Source: Thermoanaerobaculia bacterium
GTDB taxonomy: Bacteria > Acidobacteriota > Thermoanaerobaculia > Gp7-AA8
DNA: 6,556 bases
Direction: 5' to 3'
NCBI GenBank assembly: GCA_023700825.1
Contig: JAMPYE010000251.1
Location: forward strand, 1 to 6,556
Shown: positions 1 through 6,317 of the stretch, one piece after another
How positions within the stretch are numbered: position 1 is the stretch's first letter
Layout of the letters: each line of letters starts with the position of its first letter
The notes under the pieces: generated by a model
Databases searched by the model: none
What the model was told of the DNA's origin: nothing
The model's input: the letters and a program-made list of their open reading frames with translations, nothing else
Made by a program: the position numbers and the translations under genes

Positions 1-65
1 GAATCAACGCACGCAGCACTCAACCGTTCGCCTTTGGGATGCCCTTGCCTGCTTTGACCTTTGAA

Positions 66-2780
66 CTATGGCCTTTGGCCTGCCGTATCCATCTCGATGA
101 GCACGACGTGGCTCGTGATCGCGCCGCGCGCGCAGGCGAGGTCCTGTCCGTCGGGAGACCAGGCGAACGCGAAGATCTCGGGTCCTTCGCGGAAGCTCGT
201 GACCCGTTCGGGAGCGCTTCCGTCGACGGGCTGTCGCCATATATCGGCCACGCCATCACTCTTCGCGACGTAGGAGAGCGCGCGGCCATCGGGCGTCCAG
301 CGGGTCAGGTGATTGTTCGCGCCCATCCAGTAGTTGACCGGGATATCGAGGAGGCGCAGCGGCTCGCCGCCGCCGATCGGCACGATCGCCACGCGCGCTT
401 TCGTCTGCGCCGGATCCCACCACGAACAGGCGAAGGTCTTGTCGTCGGGCGCCACCGAGGGCCACGACGACGGTTGCGTCGTCAACTGCTCGGGCTCGCC
501 TCCCTCGACCTTCACCCGCCAGATCGTCCTCACTCCCGAGCGATTGGTGTGGAAGTAAGCCCACTTGCCGTCCGCCGAGATCGAGGGGCTCGTCTCGTGG
601 GTGCCGCGCGTGAGCGGAGTCGGAGCGCTCCCGTCCGAATTGATCCGCCACAGGTTCGGACGCCCGTCCCGGGTCGACACGAAAACGATGAAGCGGCCGT
701 CAGGACTGGCCGCCGGCAGAACGTCGCTGTGGCCGTCGGTGATCCGCTGGGGCGCTCCTCCCTCAGGAGCGACGACCCACAGATCGCGCTCGTCGCTTCC
801 CTCGGAGGCATAGACGACTCTGCCGTCCGCGGTCCAGTTGAGACCGCTCGCCCCGTCGATGTTCTCCGAAGCCGCGACCATCGGCCTCGCTCGCGACGAG
901 TCTCCATCGGGAACGAGCCAGAGTTGCGAGCTCTGCGTCTTCTGCAGCGTGACGATGCTCCTGCCGTCGAGCGAAGGGCTGAGCGCCTCGTAGTCGTTGA
1001 GATCGTTCGTGAGGCGATGCCGCGTCCCGTCCTTCGAGTCGACGAGCCAGAGCTGGTTGCGCGTCGAGGTCGGCGACTCCTTGCCGTTGACCGCGATCGT
1101 GTCTCCGTCGCCCGTCCAGGCGAGGTTCTCGATCATGCGCCATCCGGAGCCGATCTCGCGAAGCGCGCTGCCGTCGACGGCAACCTCGACGAGCCGAGTC
1201 TCGAACCCCTCCGAGAAGGCGCCGAGCGCCGCCACGAGATGTTTTCCGTCGGGAGCCCAGGTCACCGCACCCCAGGCGTCGGGCAGCTTCCTGACGCTGA
1301 CCGTCCTTTCCCGCGACCCATCCGAGCCGATCACCATCAGGCGCGTCTCTCCCTGCTTCCGGTCCTGCCGCGAGAAGGCGATCCAGTTTCCGTCGCGCGA
1401 TATCGCGACCCGACTGTGCAGGCCGTCGAGGATCGTCTGCGTGACACCGCCGCCCGGCAACGGAACGCGCCGCACGGAACCGAGATCGGTTACGTTGTCG
1501 GCGCTCACGTAGTACACGTAGTCCCCGTTAGGCGAAACGACACAGTCGACGTAGTGCACCTCGGCAAACGGCACGAGCGCGACGTCGCTCCCCGTCGACA
1601 CCTGGCGGACCCATAGGCTCTGCCCTCGTCCCTCGTCGACGGCGTGAACGATGTAGCGGCCGTCGGGAGAGAGCGCCATCGTCACCGACTTCGTCGTGCC
1701 TGCGATCCTCCGGATCTTCATCGACTCGAAGGGCGCGGGATCGGGCGCGCCCGGGCGAAGGAGCAGAACCGTGGCGAGGACGGCGACCGCGGCCGCGCCG
1801 AGCGCCGCCGCCGTCACGAGGAGAGTCTGCCGCGCCGGCATCTTCCTCCGGCTCGCGAACCTCGGTGACGAGCCCGCGGGGATCGTCTCGAATTGTCTCC
1901 TCACCTCACGAAGCCCGAGAGCAAGCTCCTTCATCGACTGGAACCGCTCCTCGGGATCCTTCGCGAGACATCGCCGGACGATCCACTCGAGCTCCGGCGG
2001 AGCGTCGGGAGCGACCTCGAGCAGCGGCGGCGGGTGCATATGAACGATGTTGTGCATCGTGTCGATGGGAGAATCGGAAGCGAACGGGTTCCGGCGCGCG
2101 ATCGCGTGGTAGAGGATGCAGCCGAAGGCGAAGATGTCGGCGCGATGATCGGCGGGCCGCTGCTCGATCTGCTCGGGCGCCATGTAGCCGAACGTCCCCA
2201 TGAGAATCCCTGGTCTGGTGCTGGCGAATACGTCTGTCGCCCCTTCCGGCGTCGCGTCACTCTGGTCGTGACGGTCCAGGAGCTTCGCCAGCCCGAAGTC
2301 GAGCACCTTCGCGAAGCCCTCGGGCGTCACCATGATGTTCTCAGGCTTGAGGTCGCGATGGATGATCCCCGAGGCGTGCGCCTTGGCCAGGCCGTCGGCT
2401 GCCTGCGCGAGCACGTCGATCTTCTGCTTCATCGAGAAGTCGGGATCGAGGATCTTCGTCCCGAGCGTCTCCCCCTCGATCAGCTCCATCGCGATGTAAT
2501 GCGTGCCGCGACCCGCCTCGAACCCGTCGATCCCGGTCTTCCCAATCTCGTGGATCGTGACGATGCTTGGGTGATTGAGCGCGGAGGCCGCCTTCGCCTC
2601 CAGGATGAAGCGCGCGACGAGATCCTCGCTGTCGACCAGCTTCGGCAGGAGAATCTTGATGGCGATGTGGCGGCCGAGCCCCCGATCGAAGGCCTTGTAG
2701 ACCTCGCCCATGCCTCCGACACCGAGGACTGAGACGATCGTGTAGTTGCCGACGGCTGTGCCGGGCGGAAGTGAAGGCAT
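66..2780 (-). CDS. Membrane Ser/Thr protein kinase with PD40/TolB-like beta-propeller
   Basis: A 904-residue PknB-type kinase predicted to phosphorylate Ser/Thr on cytoplasmic proteins in response to something sensed outside the membrane. Seen: glycine-rich loop G20-VGGMGEVY, ATP-binding Lys42, likely alphaC Glu61, catalytic HRDLKPEN (141-148), DFG (161-163), GTFGYMAPE (195-203) and the C-lobe Arg of CLAKDPEERF (271-280); every catalytic residue is present. A juxtamembrane stretch (about 293-318) leads to one hydrophobic helix (about 319-341) following basic residues, so the kinase should be inside. Residues about 355-890 carry about twelve PD40-like motifs of the SPDGR/W type (for example near 371, 461, 509, 692, 735, 829, 875), which should fold as one or two beta-propellers in the periplasm. 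The ATG is placed just before the kinase fold, 23 bases after a consensus -10. No adjacent phosphatase or response regulator suggests a substrate. Such kinase-PD40 fusions are, from general knowledge, abundant in Acidobacteriota. The ligand is unknown. Confidence 0.95.
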   Translation of the reverse strand: MPSLPPGTAVGNYTIVSVLGVGGMGEVYKAFDRGLGRHIAIKILLPKLVDSEDLVARFILEAKAASALNHPSIVTIHEIGKTGIDGFEAGRGTHYIAMELIEGETLGTKILDPDFSMKQKIDVLAQAADGLAKAHASGIIHRDLKPENIMVTPEGFAKVLDFGLAKLLDRHDQSDATPEGATDVFASTRPGILMGTFGYMAPEQIEQRPADHRADIFAFGCILYHAIARRNPFASDSPIDTMHNIVHMHPPPLLEVAPDAPPELEWIVRRCLAKDPEERFQSMKELALGLREVRRQFETIPAGSSPRFASRRKMPARQTLLVTAAALGAAAVAVLATVLLLRPGAPDPAPFESMKIRRIAGTTKSVTMALSPDGRYIVHAVDEGRGQSLWVRQVSTGSDVALVPFAEVHYVDCVVSPNGDYVYYVSADNVTDLGSVRRVPLPGGGVTQTILDGLHSRVAISRDGNWIAFSRQDRKQGETRLMVIGSDGSRERTVSVRKLPDAWGAVTWAPDGKHLVAALGAFSEGFETRLVEVAVDGSALREIGSGWRMIENLAWTGDGDTIAVNGKESPTSTRNQLWLVDSKDGTRHRLTNDLNDYEALSPSLDGRSIVTLQKTQSSQLWLVPDGDSSRARPMVAASENIDGASGLNWTADGRVVYASEGSDERDLWVVAPEGGAPQRITDGHSDVLPAASPDGRFIVFVSTRDGRPNLWRINSDGSAPTPLTRGTHETSPSISADGKWAYFHTNRSGVRTIWRVKVEGGEPEQLTTQPSSWPSVAPDDKTFACSWWDPAQTKARVAIVPIGGGEPLRLLDIPVNYWMGANNHLTRWTPDGRALSYVAKSDGVADIWRQPVDGSAPERVTSFREGPEIFAFAWSPDGQDLACARGAITSHVVLIEMDTAGQRP

Positions 2781-2803
2781 GGGGGCGGCTGCTGTCCGGC
2801 GAC

Positions 2804-2809
2804 ATTATA
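2804..2809 (-). promoter_or_regulatory. -10 box of the kinase gene
   Basis: Read on the minus strand this is TATAAT, an exact match to the housekeeping sigma -10 hexamer, in otherwise very GC-rich DNA. The predicted +1 is near 2797, giving a leader of about 16 bases before the ATG at 2780. No good -35 is seen 16-18 bases upstream (the 17-base position reads GCCTGC), and no clear Shine-Dalgarno lies in the short leader. Confidence 0.55.
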
Positions 2810-2862
2810 TTCGCGGAGAACGAGCCGCAGGCTGCCGCATACGACAGGGGAAAAGATCCAGG

Positions 2863-2881
2863 CCGGGCAAGTGAAGCCCGG
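2863..2881. promoter_or_regulatory. Dyad between divergent promoters, possible operator
   Basis: CCGGGC (2863-2868) and GCCCGG (2876-2881) form a perfect 6-bp inverted repeat around a 7-base spacer, extended by one G-T pair. It lies between the kinase -10 (2804-2809) and the helicase extended -10 (2935-2943), outside both predicted transcripts, so a protein-binding site fits better than an RNA structure. A 6-bp dyad can occur by chance in DNA this rich in GC, and no regulator gene is adjacent. Confidence 0.2.
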
Positions 2882-2934
2882 TCGTCCGCCGCCCTCACTC
2901 CGTGCTCGTCGTGGACTACTCGACCGCCCGCTGG

Positions 2935-2943
2935 TGTTACGAT
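2935..2943 (+). promoter_or_regulatory. Extended -10 promoter of the helicase gene
   Basis: TGTTACGAT fits the extended -10 form (TG, one base, then TACGAT as the hexamer). Predicted +1 is near 2950, giving a leader of about 53 bases to the ATG at 3003. The same TGnTACGMT form precedes the ATL and glycosyltransferase genes, which supports the call. No convincing -35 lies 17 bases upstream. Confidence 0.45.
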
Positions 2944-2956
2944 CACCCGTTGACGC

Positions 2957-2980
2957 CGGCTCCCCTTCCCGGGTGAGCCG
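2957..2980 (+). other. GC hairpin in the helicase mRNA leader
   Basis: CGGCTC-CCC (2957-2965) pairs with GGG-t-GAGCCG (2971-2980): nine pairs, one bulged T and a five-base loop. It falls inside the predicted leader and ends five bases before the AAGGA ribosome-binding site. No T-run follows on either strand, so it is not an intrinsic terminator. It could affect translation or mRNA stability; that is inference. Confidence 0.4.
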
Positions 2981-2984
2981 CAGC

Positions 2985-2989
2985 AAGGA
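2985..2989 (+). promoter_or_regulatory. Ribosome-binding site of the helicase gene
   Basis: AAGGA lies 13 bases before the ATG at 3003, somewhat farther than usual. It is the only Shine-Dalgarno-like sequence before this start and supports the chosen ATG. The other complete genes here have no recognisable site of this kind. Confidence 0.4.
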
Positions 2990-3002
2990 CTGAACGAAAA
3001 GC

Positions 3003-4208
3003 ATGCATACCCAGGGATTACCCGAACATCCGGTCCCCACGACCGACAAGACCTTCGCAGACCTCGGCCTCTCGGCCCCGATTCTCGACTCGATCCGCGC
3101 GGTGGGTTTCGTGAATCCGACGCCCATCCAGGCTGCAGTGATCCCGCGCGCGCTCACCGGGCGCGACCTGATCGCGCTGGCACAGACCGGCTCGGGCAAG
3201 ACGGCCGCCTTCGTGATCCCGCTCGCCGAGCGGATGACGCATAGACGCGGAGTCCGCACGCTCATCATCTCGCCCACGCGCGAGATCGCACTTCAAACGC
3301 AGACCTTCATCGAGCTTTTCGGCAAGAATCACGACCTCGAGTCGACCTGCCTGATCGGCGGGGTCAAGATGGGCCCGCAGCTCGACGCCCTCAAGCACGG
3401 CCCCGACATCGTCGTCGCGACGCCGGGGCGCCTGCTCGACCACATCCAGCGCCGCTCGATCGACGTCAGCCAGGTGGAGGCGCTCGTGCTCGACGAGGCC
3501 GACCACATGCTCGACCTCGGATTTCTTCCGCAGGTGCGGCAGATCATCCGCCGCATCCCGGCGAAGCGCCAGACGATGATGTTCTCCGCGACGATGCCGC
3601 CGGCGATCGAGGAGCTCGCGCGAACGCTGCTCGACGACCCCGAACGGATCGACATCATGCCGGAAGGGCGCGCCGCGACGGGACTGAACCACCGGCTCTA
3701 CGTCGTCGGCGTGGAAAACAAGCGCCCGTGCCTGCGCGAGCTGCTCCAGGAAGAGCTCGGCTCCACCCTCGTCTTCGTGCAGCGCAAGATCGACGCCGAG
3801 TGGATCTACCACATCCTCCACAACGAAGGGCACCCCGTCGCGCGCATCCATTCGGACCGCTCGCAGGGGCGCCGCGTGGAGGCGCTCGAGAACTTCCGCG
3901 AAGGACAGCACCGGATCCTCGTCGCGACCGACATCGCGGGGCGCGGCATCGACGTTCCCGGCATCACGCACGTGATCAACTTCGACATGCCGGAGACGGT
4001 CGAGGAGTACGTCCACCGCGCAGGGCGCACGGCGCGCGTCGCGGCGACGGGGATCGTCTCGACGATCGCGACGTGGCAGGAGCTGCGGATGGTCGCGGAG
4101 ATCGAAGCTGCGATCGGGCAACAGATTCCGCGCTGCAGCGTGCCGGGCATCCCACCGTGGGTCGAGGCCGCGAAGACCACGAAGACGCGCGAGCGTCGCC
4201 GCGTTTGA
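3003..4208 (+). CDS. DEAD-box ATP-dependent RNA helicase (RhlE-like)
   Basis: A 401-residue superfamily 2 helicase that uses ATP to unwind short RNA duplexes or remodel ribonucleoproteins in the cytoplasm. All motifs are present in order: Q motif (F18 upstream, TPIQ at 40-43), motif I AQTGSGKT (60-67), Ia PTRE (91-94), Ib TPGR (140-143), II DEAD (164-167), III SAT (195-197), IV FVQRK (258-262), V ATDIAGRGIDV (308-318) and VI HRAGRTAR (338-345). The protein stops soon after the helicase core, with only a short basic tail (KTTKTRERRRV). It therefore lacks the long RNA-binding C-termini of DeaD/CsdA or DbpA and resembles a minimal RhlE-type enzyme. Relatives are often involved in ribosome assembly, mRNA decay or cold growth; which applies here cannot be told. 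The gene is divergent from the kinase and ends 36 bases before ATL. The leader has its own promoter and a hairpin. Confidence 0.95.
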   Translation: MHTQGLPEHPVPTTDKTFADLGLSAPILDSIRAVGFVNPTPIQAAVIPRALTGRDLIALAQTGSGKTAAFVIPLAERMTHRRGVRTLIISPTREIALQTQTFIELFGKNHDLESTCLIGGVKMGPQLDALKHGPDIVVATPGRLLDHIQRRSIDVSQVEALVLDEADHMLDLGFLPQVRQIIRRIPAKRQTMMFSATMPPAIEELARTLLDDPERIDIMPEGRAATGLNHRLYVVGVENKRPCLRELLQEELGSTLVFVQRKIDAEWIYHILHNEGHPVARIHSDRSQGRRVEALENFREGQHRILVATDIAGRGIDVPGITHVINFDMPETVEEYVHRAGRTARVAATGIVSTIATWQELRMVAEIEAAIGQQIPRCSVPGIPPWVEAAKTTKTRERRRV

Positions 4209-4229
4209 CGGCGCTCTTCCGCGAGTCTC

Positions 4230-4238
4230 TGCTACGCT
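4230..4238 (+). promoter_or_regulatory. Extended -10 promoter of the ATL gene
   Basis: TGCTACGCT is an extended -10 (TG, C, TACGCT). Six bases separate it from the ATG at 4245, which places the predicted +1 on the A of the start codon, so the transcript would be leaderless. This agrees with the lack of any Shine-Dalgarno before this gene. It means ATL need not depend on read-through from the helicase gene. Confidence 0.45.
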
Positions 4239-4244
4239 TCCGTC

Positions 4245-4595
4245 ATGGTGCCGCGCGCGCACATCTGGTCGGTCGTCCGCAGGATCCCCCGGGGTCGGGT
4301 CGCGACCTACGGGCAGATCGCCGAGCTCGCCGGCGTCGCGGGACACGCGCGCCAGGTCGGCTACGCGCTCAACGCGCTGCCGGAGGGAAGCTCGATCCCG
4401 TGGCACCGCGTCGTGAACTCGTTCGGCGAGATCAGCGCGCGCTCGGCCGACGACTCGCACGAGCTGCAACGCATGCTGCTCGAAGCCGAGGGCGTCGAGT
4501 TCGACGACAAGGGCCGGCTCGACCTGCGACGGATCCGCTGGGACGCGTCGCGCTCGCTGGCGTCGCTTCGAAAGCGCGAGCTCCCGGGACGTTAG
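4245..4595 (+). CDS. atl: Alkyltransferase-like protein (ATL), MGMT-fold DNA-damage binder
   Basis: A 116-residue stand-alone version of the DNA-binding domain of O6-alkylguanine-DNA alkyltransferase. The active-site motif, normally PCHRV, reads P52-W53-H-R-V, so the alkyl-accepting Cys is replaced by Trp. This is the hallmark of ATL proteins, which bind O6-alkylguanine, flip it out and hand the lesion to nucleotide excision repair instead of repairing it. Other features fit: IPRGRVATYGQIAELAG (14-30) with Tyr22 at the usual base-flipping position, the recognition helix ARQVGYALNALP (35-46) with Arg36 as the likely finger, and a C-terminal LRRIRWD (94-100). Length matches known bacterial ATLs (about 100-130 residues), which lack the N-terminal domain of full MGMT. 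It follows the helicase by 36 bases on the same strand but has its own likely promoter. Beyond residue 100 the tail is basic and not recognisable. A catalytic MGMT is excluded by the Trp. Confidence 0.92.
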   Translation: MVPRAHIWSVVRRIPRGRVATYGQIAELAGVAGHARQVGYALNALPEGSSIPWHRVVNSFGEISARSADDSHELQRMLLEAEGVEFDDKGRLDLRRIRWDASRSLASLRKRELPGR

Positions 4596-4663
4596 GCTCG
4601 ACAGGCGCGGCGCCCGAGGAATGAAACTGTAACGTGTGGCGCAACACGCTGGATTGCGCGACG

Positions 4664-4865
4664 AAGGTACGTGTTGTCGTCCTGAGCGAAGCGAAGGACC
4701 TCGCAGGCTTCCGAAATCATGACCTTCGGTACATGGCCCATTCCATGACCACGGAAGCCTGAGAGGTCCTTCACTCCGCTACGCTACGTTCAGGACGACA
4801 TCCTCTCCTCGAGGTGGAGTCGACAGTTTCCTGGAAGCGCGGCGAAGGACGACAACGCGTACGTT
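4664..4865. repeat. Nested interspersed palindromic repeat between convergent genes
   Basis: Inner arms are 4675-4713 and 4752-4800. The first 39 bases match the reverse complement of the second with three mismatches and one 10-base gap. The left arm holds two CGAAG units (4687-4696). The right arm, read in reverse complement, holds four units (CGTAG, CGTAG, CGGAG, TGAAG; 4769-4788), which accounts exactly for the 10-base difference. An outer pair, 4664-4681 against 4848-4865, matches at 16 of 18 positions. The loop contains a small CATGG/CCATG hairpin (4732-4747). The core CCTGAGCGAAGCGAAGGA is, from memory, like a REP/MITE-type palindrome scattered through many environmental bacterial genomes. 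It lies between the 3' ends of ATL and the glycosyltransferase, where a folded transcript could help end or protect both mRNAs. No transposase is present. Confidence 0.8.
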
Positions 4866-4878
4866 AGGCGCGCCGACC

Positions 4879-6018
4879 TCAACCCCCGATCACCCGCTCC
4901 ACGAGCTCCCGCATCCGCGCGCGGGTCTTCTCGCGGTCGTAGTCCCGCGCGACCCACGCGCGCCCCGCCGCCGCCAGCTCCCGCGCCCTCGCCGGCTCGC
5001 GCAGAAGCCTCACGACGGCCGCCGCGAGCTCCGCAGGCGTCTCGCAGGCTTCGGCAGCGCCCGAGGGAAACGACACGCCGCGAAGCGCCGCCGGAAGCGC
5101 GGCCACGGCGAGCCCCGCTTCGCACGCCTCGAGCAGTTTGACCGACTGACCCGTGCCGAAGCGGACCGGCAGCACCGCGACGCGCACGCGCCGCAGCAGC
5201 CGCGCACGATCTTCCATCGGGCTGAGCACCTCGATGCCGTCGCGTCCGTGCGCATCGAGCAGGGAGACCGGAGCGTCTGCTCCGGCAAGAAGGAGCCGCG
5301 ACGCCGGAAGCGACGCGCGCACCGCCGGCCAGACCTCCCGCAGCAGCAGCTCCGCCGCGTCGCGATTTGCGAAGAACCCGAGCCTCCCCCAGAACGCGCA
5401 GTCGATATCGCGCGCTGAGTCGTCGAGAGGGCGCAGCTCCACGCCGACCGGGATCACCTCCGCCCGTCCGTCGAACGGCGCGCGCTCGGCCTCGCCGACG
5501 ACGACCACCGCGTCCGCTTCGCGCGCGACGATGCGCTCGCGCTCCCGCGTCAGGCGCGCCTCGCGCCTCCAGAACCATCGCACCGGCCCGCGCGCTCTCC
5601 GCGCGCGCTCCTCCCTGCTCCTGCTCAGTGCGTCGACTGCATCGACGAGCGTGCGCGCGGCGAGCGCTCTCGTCTCGATCCAGGGGAGCGTCCGCGTGAG
5701 AACGCAGACCGCCACGTCGAACCGCTCCCCGCGAATCGCGCCGAGTGCCCCGCTCCAGTCGAGCCGCCCGGCGAGCGCATCGTGCAAAGGGAGCCTTCGG
5801 GCGACGGTCGACAGCCCCGCGGCGAGCGCCCCCGCACCCGACGGCACGGCCACGACGTGACGCACCCCGCGGGGCACGAGAGGGGGCAGCCCGGGTGGTG
5901 CGACGAGAGTGACCTCACCGGCCGAGGAGAGCGCCGCGATCCATTCGGCGGCGCGCAGCCGGTCGCCGGTCGTGGAAGGCCACGGGAATCGCGGGGCAAC
6001 GACGAGCGCGCGCATCAT
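4879..6018 (-). CDS. GT4-type glycosyltransferase, PEP-CTERM/exosortase-associated type
   Basis: A 379-residue GT-B glycosyltransferase that probably moves a sugar from a nucleotide donor to a growing surface glycan at the inner face of the membrane. The N-terminus (RALVVAPRFPWPSTTGDRLRA, 3-23) is the acceptor-side Rossmann start with the RFPxPxxxGDR signature. The middle has a WFWRREARLTRERERI stretch (148-163) followed by ADAVVVVGEAE (168-178). The donor half has FWGRLGFFANRDAAELLLREVWP (209-231) and G290-x3-K294-x2-E297 in the sugar-nucleotide site; the first Glu of the usual EX7E pair is Thr289. These traits resemble the glycosyltransferases found beside PEP-CTERM/exosortase genes (TIGR03087-like, from memory). 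The open frame continues upstream to 6264, but I start at the first of two tandem ATGs because the fold begins there and an extended -10 sits just before it. No exosortase or polysaccharide genes are in view, so donor and acceptor are unknown. Confidence 0.88.
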   Translation of the reverse strand: MMRALVVAPRFPWPSTTGDRLRAAEWIAALSSAGEVTLVAPPGLPPLVPRGVRHVVAVPSGAGALAAGLSTVARRLPLHDALAGRLDWSGALGAIRGERFDVAVCVLTRTLPWIETRALAARTLVDAVDALSRSREERARRARGPVRWFWRREARLTRERERIVAREADAVVVVGEAERAPFDGRAEVIPVGVELRPLDDSARDIDCAFWGRLGFFANRDAAELLLREVWPAVRASLPASRLLLAGADAPVSLLDAHGRDGIEVLSPMEDRARLLRRVRVAVLPVRFGTGQSVKLLEACEAGLAVAALPAALRGVSFPSGAAEACETPAELAAAVVRLLREPARARELAAAGRAWVARDYDREKTRARMRELVERVIGG

Positions 6019-6031
6019 CCGGAGCGACGCG

Positions 6032-6040
6032 ATCGTAGCA
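6032..6040 (-). promoter_or_regulatory. Extended -10 promoter of the glycosyltransferase gene
   Basis: On the minus strand this reads TGCTACGAT (TG, C, TACGAT). Thirteen bases separate it from the ATG at 6018, so the predicted +1 is near 6025 and the leader is only about seven bases. This fits the absence of a Shine-Dalgarno and supports the start at 6018 over upstream alternatives. Confidence 0.45.
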
Positions 6041-6262
6041 CAGCGACGGAGACCGCCGCCTCGGCCGCGAAGCTCGGCATGGAAGTCGAGCAGAAAGAGC
6101 CCGCCGACTCGCGGTCGAGAGCCCCCTCGAGCATTGCGCGAGCCGCGCTCGCCAGCCGCGCGCGAAGAGAGCGGTCGCCCTTCGCTCGCACGAGAGCGTC
6201 GATGCCGCGGGCCGGTAACGTGTTTTCGAAGGGCGCCGGGAGGGTCGGGAATCCACGAAAAC
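6041..6262. other. Spacer without a recognised gene
   Basis: The stretch lies between the glycosyltransferase promoter and the terminator of the gene to its right. Open frames cross it on both strands, as expected at this GC content. One minus-strand frame ending at 6015 keeps mostly G or C at third positions and overlaps the glycosyltransferase start as ATGA, but its product resembles nothing I know. I see no stable RNA, tandem repeat or mobile element here. Confidence 0.4.
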
Positions 6263-6298
6263 AAGATGGGGAGCCGGGATACCCCGGCTCCCCATCTT
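6263..6298 (-). terminator. Intrinsic terminator, 16-bp perfect stem
   Basis: Bases 6263-6278 and 6283-6298 are exact inverted repeats of 16 bp with an ATAC loop. On the minus strand the stem is followed, after one G, by TTTT (6261-6258), so it ends transcripts of the gene whose stop codon lies at 6318-6320, 19 bases upstream. On the plus strand no T-run follows. It insulates the glycosyltransferase from the gene to the right. Confidence 0.85.
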
Positions 6299-6317
6299 CA
6301 AGCATGCATTAACGGTG

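Noticed and set aside
39..1616. Long plus-strand open frame of 525 codons opposite the kinase C-terminal half
   Set aside because: Its product is a low-complexity, Arg-rich sequence with no fold. It mirrors the kinase codons, whose PD40 motifs clearly mark the real strand; such shadows are expected at this GC content.
1893..2732. Plus-strand open frame of 279 codons opposite the kinase catalytic domain
   Set aside because: The minus strand here encodes every kinase motif without a break, so this is antisense shadow.
2950..2955. TTGACG as a -35 for the helicase
   Set aside because: The base positions 17 downstream read GTGAGC, not a -10, and the site falls at the predicted transcription start of the extended -10.
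4205..4238. TTGACG at 4205-4210 as a -35 for ATL
   Set aside because: The spacer to TACGCT would be 22 bases, too long for a sigma-70-type promoter, and it overlaps the helicase stop codon.
3018..4469. Minus-strand open frame of 483 codons opposite the helicase and ATL
   Set aside because: It spans two real genes and their gap, and its product is an Arg/Asp/Val-rich shadow lacking any motif.
3728..4624. Plus-strand open frame of 298 codons overlapping the helicase 3' half and ATL in another frame
   Set aside because: Both genes have clear motifs in their own frames; this product is Arg/Ala-rich with no recognisable domain.
4633..4659. Short overlapping hairpins (CGTGT/ACACG; GCGCAA/TTGCGC) after ATL as a terminator
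   Set aside because: Stems are only five and six pairs, mutually exclusive, and no T-run follows on either strand.
6019..6264. N-terminal extension of the glycosyltransferase to an ATG at 6264
   Set aside because: The added 82 residues are Arg/Gly/Ser-rich with poor third-position GC, the glycosyltransferase fold starts at the inner ATG, and the extension begins within two bases of the terminator stem.
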